A stretch of 7,900 bases of DNA from Noviherbaspirillum sp. Its GTDB lineage: Bacteria; Pseudomonadota; Gammaproteobacteria; Burkholderiales; Burkholderiaceae. Below the pieces are notes generated by a model. The model was not told where the DNA came from, did no database searches, and was given only the letters and a program-made list of their open reading frames with translations. Numbering within the stretch: the first letter of the stretch is position 1; each line of letters starts with the position of its first letter. Positions 5,673 to 7,900 of this stretch are shown piece after piece. The stretch covers positions 1 through 7,900 of the forward strand of contig JAQGLQ010000517.1 of the NCBI GenBank assembly GCA_028292785.1. The letters run 5' to 3'. A program made the translations under genes and the position numbers.

Positions 5673-6805
5673 AGATCTGCTTTCTCGGACTCGAAAACCT
5701 GCCCGTCCTTGCCCCCGAGTACAACGGGTGCCGCGCCGGCGGCGAGCAGGTGCAGCATACGCTGCTCGCTAGGGCGCTGGCGCGGCGCGGGCATCGGGTG
5801 AGCATGGTGGTGTACGACTATGGCCAGCAGGATGGCTGCTGCTGGGACGGCGTGACGGCCTGGAAAGCGCATCGCGAGCAGGCCGGCCTCCCGATCCTGC
5901 GCTTCGTCCATCCGCGCTGGACCGGCATATGGTCGGCTTTGCGCCGGGCCGATGCCGATATCTATTACGCCAGCTGCGCCGGCATGCATATCGGCTTGCT
6001 GGCGCTGTTCTGCCAGCGCAATCGCCGGCATTTCGTGTTCCGCGCGGCGCACGATGCCGACTGCGAGCCCGACGCGCTGCTGGTCAAATACTGGCGTGAT
6101 CGCAAGCTGTACGAATTCGGTTTGCGCCGCGCCAGCGGCATCCTCACCCAGAGCCGCAAACAGCAACGCGCACTGTTCGACAATTACGGTTTGCACAGCC
6201 GCGTCGCGGACATGCTGGTGGAGCCGCCCGAGGGGGAGTGTGCGCGGGATGTCGATGTGCTGTGGGTGAACAATTTGCGCGACTTCAAGCGGCCCGACCT
6301 GTGCCTCGCGCTGTCGAAGAGACTGCCGCGCTTCTCCTTTCACATGATCGGCGCCGAGCAGCCGGGAGCGTCCGCCCTCTACCGGCAGATTGCGCGGGAA
6401 GCGGCTGCCACGCCGAATCTGGTTTTCCACGGTCATGTGCCGTATCACGAGATCGGCAGTCGGTACGGCCGTGCCCGGGTTTTCCTGAACACGTCCGATA
6501 CCGAAGGCTTTCCCAATTCCTATCTGCAGGCGTGGGTGCGCGGCACGCCGGTGGTCGCCTTCTTCGACCCGGACGCGGTTATCCGCCGCGAACGTCTCGG
6601 CATGGTCGCGGGCTCCATGGACGACATGGCCGCTGCCGTCGCACGGCTGCTGGACGACCGCGCCGTCTGGGCCGAAGCCAGCGCGCGCTGCAAGGCGTAT
6701 ATGGCGCGCGCCTACGGCGAGGAGCGCATCCTCGCTCCCTATCTGGAACTCTTTCATCGGGCGTCACAATGGAAAACCGACGCATACACCTGCTATTCAT
6801 CGTGA
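5669..6805 (+). CDS. Glycosyltransferase, GT4-like (GT-B fold)
   Basis: A 378-residue cytoplasmic or membrane-associated sugar transferase, likely adding one sugar to the lipid-linked repeat unit. The N-terminal half starts MKICFLGLENLP and has the acceptor-side glycine motif AGGEQVQHTLLARALARRGH (23-42). The C-terminal half begins with the donor-site strand VLWVNNLRDFKRPD (197-210), whose R204 and K207 fit the usual phosphate-binding pair. FHGHVPYHEI (253-262) follows, then NTSDTEGFPNSYLQAW (274-289). The GT4 signature E-x7-E is changed to E279-x7-Q287. Donor and acceptor cannot be told from sequence. ATG 5669 overlaps the previous stop by four bases (ATGA), and the frame upstream of it is only a shadow of the polymerase gene. 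The last 12 codons overlap the next gene. Confidence 0.88.
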   Translation: MKICFLGLENLPVLAPEYNGCRAGGEQVQHTLLARALARRGHRVSMVVYDYGQQDGCCWDGVTAWKAHREQAGLPILRFVHPRWTGIWSALRRADADIYYASCAGMHIGLLALFCQRNRRHFVFRAAHDADCEPDALLVKYWRDRKLYEFGLRRASGILTQSRKQQRALFDNYGLHSRVADMLVEPPEGECARDVDVLWVNNLRDFKRPDLCLALSKRLPRFSFHMIGAEQPGASALYRQIAREAAATPNLVFHGHVPYHEIGSRYGRARVFLNTSDTEGFPNSYLQAWVRGTPVVAFFDPDAVIRRERLGMVAGSMDDMAAAVARLLDDRAVWAEASARCKAYMARAYGEERILAPYLELFHRASQWKTDAYTCYSS

Positions 6806-7900
6806 ATTCGCTGACCTTCGGCGGCGCCGAGAAGCATGCGGTGGCTCTGCTGAACGGGCTCGACGCCGAGCGCTTCCGGCTGTCGCTGGCCTATCTGAAG
6901 CACGATGAAACCCTGCTGCCCCAGGTCGATGCCGCGCGGCTGGAAGGCGGCGTGGCTTGCTGCCACGTATCGCGCAAAATCGACCTGCATGCGGTCGACC
7001 TGCTGGCGGCGCGGTTGCGCGATGAAGCGGTGGACATTGTCGTTTGCGTCAACACTTACTCGCTGCTGTACGGCTGGTTGGCGCGCCTGCATTCGGGACT
7101 GCATCCGCGCATGGTGGAAATCTTCCACACCACCGAAACCGGCTCGCTGCGCGGCGAACTCGAAATGCTGTTCTATCGGCCGCTGTTCCTGCCCAGCCAT
7201 GCGCTGGTGTATGTCTGCGACAGCCAGCGCGCATACTGGCGGGCAAGGGCGTTGCGGGCGCGGCGCGACGTGGTGATTCATAACGGCGTGGATACCGAGC
7301 ATTTCCGCGACCGCTATACGCCGGCGGAAAAGCATTTCTGGCGCAAATGCCACGGCTTCTCGGCCGACGATTTCGTGGTCGGCCTATGCGCCGCCATGCG
7401 TCCCGAAAAGGCCCACGACGACCTGCTGCGGGCCATCGCCGGCCTGCGGGCAGCGGGATGCGAAGCGAAATGCCTGTTGATCGGCGACGGCCCGCAGCGG
7501 CTATCGATAGACCGGCGCATCGATGCCTTGGGACTTGCCGATCATGTGCGGATCACCGGATTCGTGCGCGACGTGCGGCCGCTGATCGCCGCCTGCGATG
7601 CGATGACGATCGTGTCCCATCATGTAGAGACGTTTTCCATCGCGGCGCTGGAGGCGATGGCGCTCGGCAAGCCGATGGTGATGACCCGGATCGGCGGTGC
7701 CGCCGAACAGATCGTCCACGGCGCGAACGGCTATCTCTATCCGCGCGGCGATATCTCCGCCCTCATCCGCGCCCTGCGCCACCTGCGGGAAGGGCAGCGA
7801 TGCCGTGTCATGGGCGCGCGCGCGCGCGCCACCGTCGCCGGGCGCTTTTCGATCGAAGCGATGATCGCGTCCTACGCGGACCTGTTCGCCGGCCTGGCGT
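6769..7900 (+). CDS. Glycosyltransferase, GT4 family, runs off the window
   Basis: The frame is open from ATG 6769 to the window edge (377 codons visible); the 3' end is missing, but nearly the whole two-domain GT-B protein is present. Residues 6-24 (IHLLFIVNSLTFGGAEKHA) are the typical GT4 N-terminal strand and glycine loop. VIHNGVDTEHF (169-179), CAAMRPEKAHDDLLRA (207-222) with R211/K214, LLIGDGP (236-242) and ITGFVRDV (262-269) mark the donor domain. A perfect E-x7-E, E287 to E295 (ETFSIAALE), lies in it, followed by GKPMVMTRIGGAAEQI. It should use a nucleotide-sugar in building the same glycan; specificity is unknown. The start lies 37 bases inside the preceding gene with no clear ribosome site. 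The next in-frame start (GTG 6802) would cut off the first beta strand, so 6769 is kept. Confidence 0.9.
   Translation, partial: MENRRIHLLFIVNSLTFGGAEKHAVALLNGLDAERFRLSLAYLKHDETLLPQVDAARLEGGVACCHVSRKIDLHAVDLLAARLRDEAVDIVVCVNTYSLLYGWLARLHSGLHPRMVEIFHTTETGSLRGELEMLFYRPLFLPSHALVYVCDSQRAYWRARALRARRDVVIHNGVDTEHFRDRYTPAEKHFWRKCHGFSADDFVVGLCAAMRPEKAHDDLLRAIAGLRAAGCEAKCLLIGDGPQRLSIDRRIDALGLADHVRITGFVRDVRPLIAACDAMTIVSHHVETFSIAALEAMALGKPMVMTRIGGAAEQIVHGANGYLYPRGDISALIRALRHLREGQRCRVMGARARATVAGRFSIEAMIASYADLFAGLA
7814..7829. repeat. (GC)8 dinucleotide tract inside the second glycosyltransferase
   Basis: Sixteen bases of uninterrupted alternating GC lie within codons for Gly-Ala-Arg-Ala-Arg-Ala (residues 349-354). 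Loss or gain of one unit would shift the frame near the C-terminus. Alternating GC is also prone to Z-DNA. It may simply reflect Ala/Arg codons in a GC-rich genome. Confidence 0.6.

Noticed and set aside
5651..6757. Antisense open frame (368 codons) opposite the first glycosyltransferase
   Set aside because: Mirrors the real gene's codon pattern, with no motif and no ribosome site.

Overview
The window is GC-rich with dense, same-strand coding. It looks like a betaproteobacterial chromosome, most likely Burkholderiales and possibly Oxalobacteraceae (Herbaspirillum/Massilia-like). That placement rests on the EpsF/EpsG type of the polysaccharide proteins and on codon use; it is an inference. 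Every gene I support is on the + strand.

Layout: (1) 2-127 is the last 41 codons of an unidentified gene. It is followed by a hairpin and then a strong intrinsic terminator (190-223), which isolates it from what follows. (2) 128-468 is a 341-base non-coding stretch with several inverted repeats. (3) 469-1707 is a flavin-dependent, FMO-like NAD(P)/FAD oxidoreductase of unknown substrate. (4) After a 145-base gap with an inverted repeat comes a tightly packed exopolysaccharide operon: epsF-type chain-length determinant (1853-3268), epsG-type BY-kinase-like partner (3308-4201), Wzy/WaaL-type polymerase or ligase (4218-5672), a GT4 glycosyltransferase (5669-6805) and a second GT4 glycosyltransferase (6769 to beyond the window end). 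Gaps within this run are 39 and 16 bases, then overlaps of 4 and 37 bases, so one transcript with translational coupling is likely.

How they work together: the glycosyltransferases would build a lipid-linked repeat unit on the cytoplasmic face. The polytopic membrane protein would polymerise (or ligate) it on the periplasmic face. EpsF with EpsG would set chain length and couple synthesis to export. The flippase, outer-membrane export protein (EpsE/Wza type), priming transferase and the EpsD-type isomerase often found beside epsE/epsF are not in this window.

The most interesting element is the EpsG-like protein. It begins with two tandem 24-residue segments that fit the c-di-GMP-binding MshEN motif. 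Its kinase part has an alanine where the Walker A lysine should be and an asparagine at the second acidic position of Walker A'. It has no tyrosine after residue 99. This suggests a nucleotide-sensing pseudokinase rather than a classical autophosphorylating tyrosine kinase. Otherwise the window is a recognisable EPS cluster; I saw no CRISPR array, tRNA, rRNA, insertion sequence or phage element.
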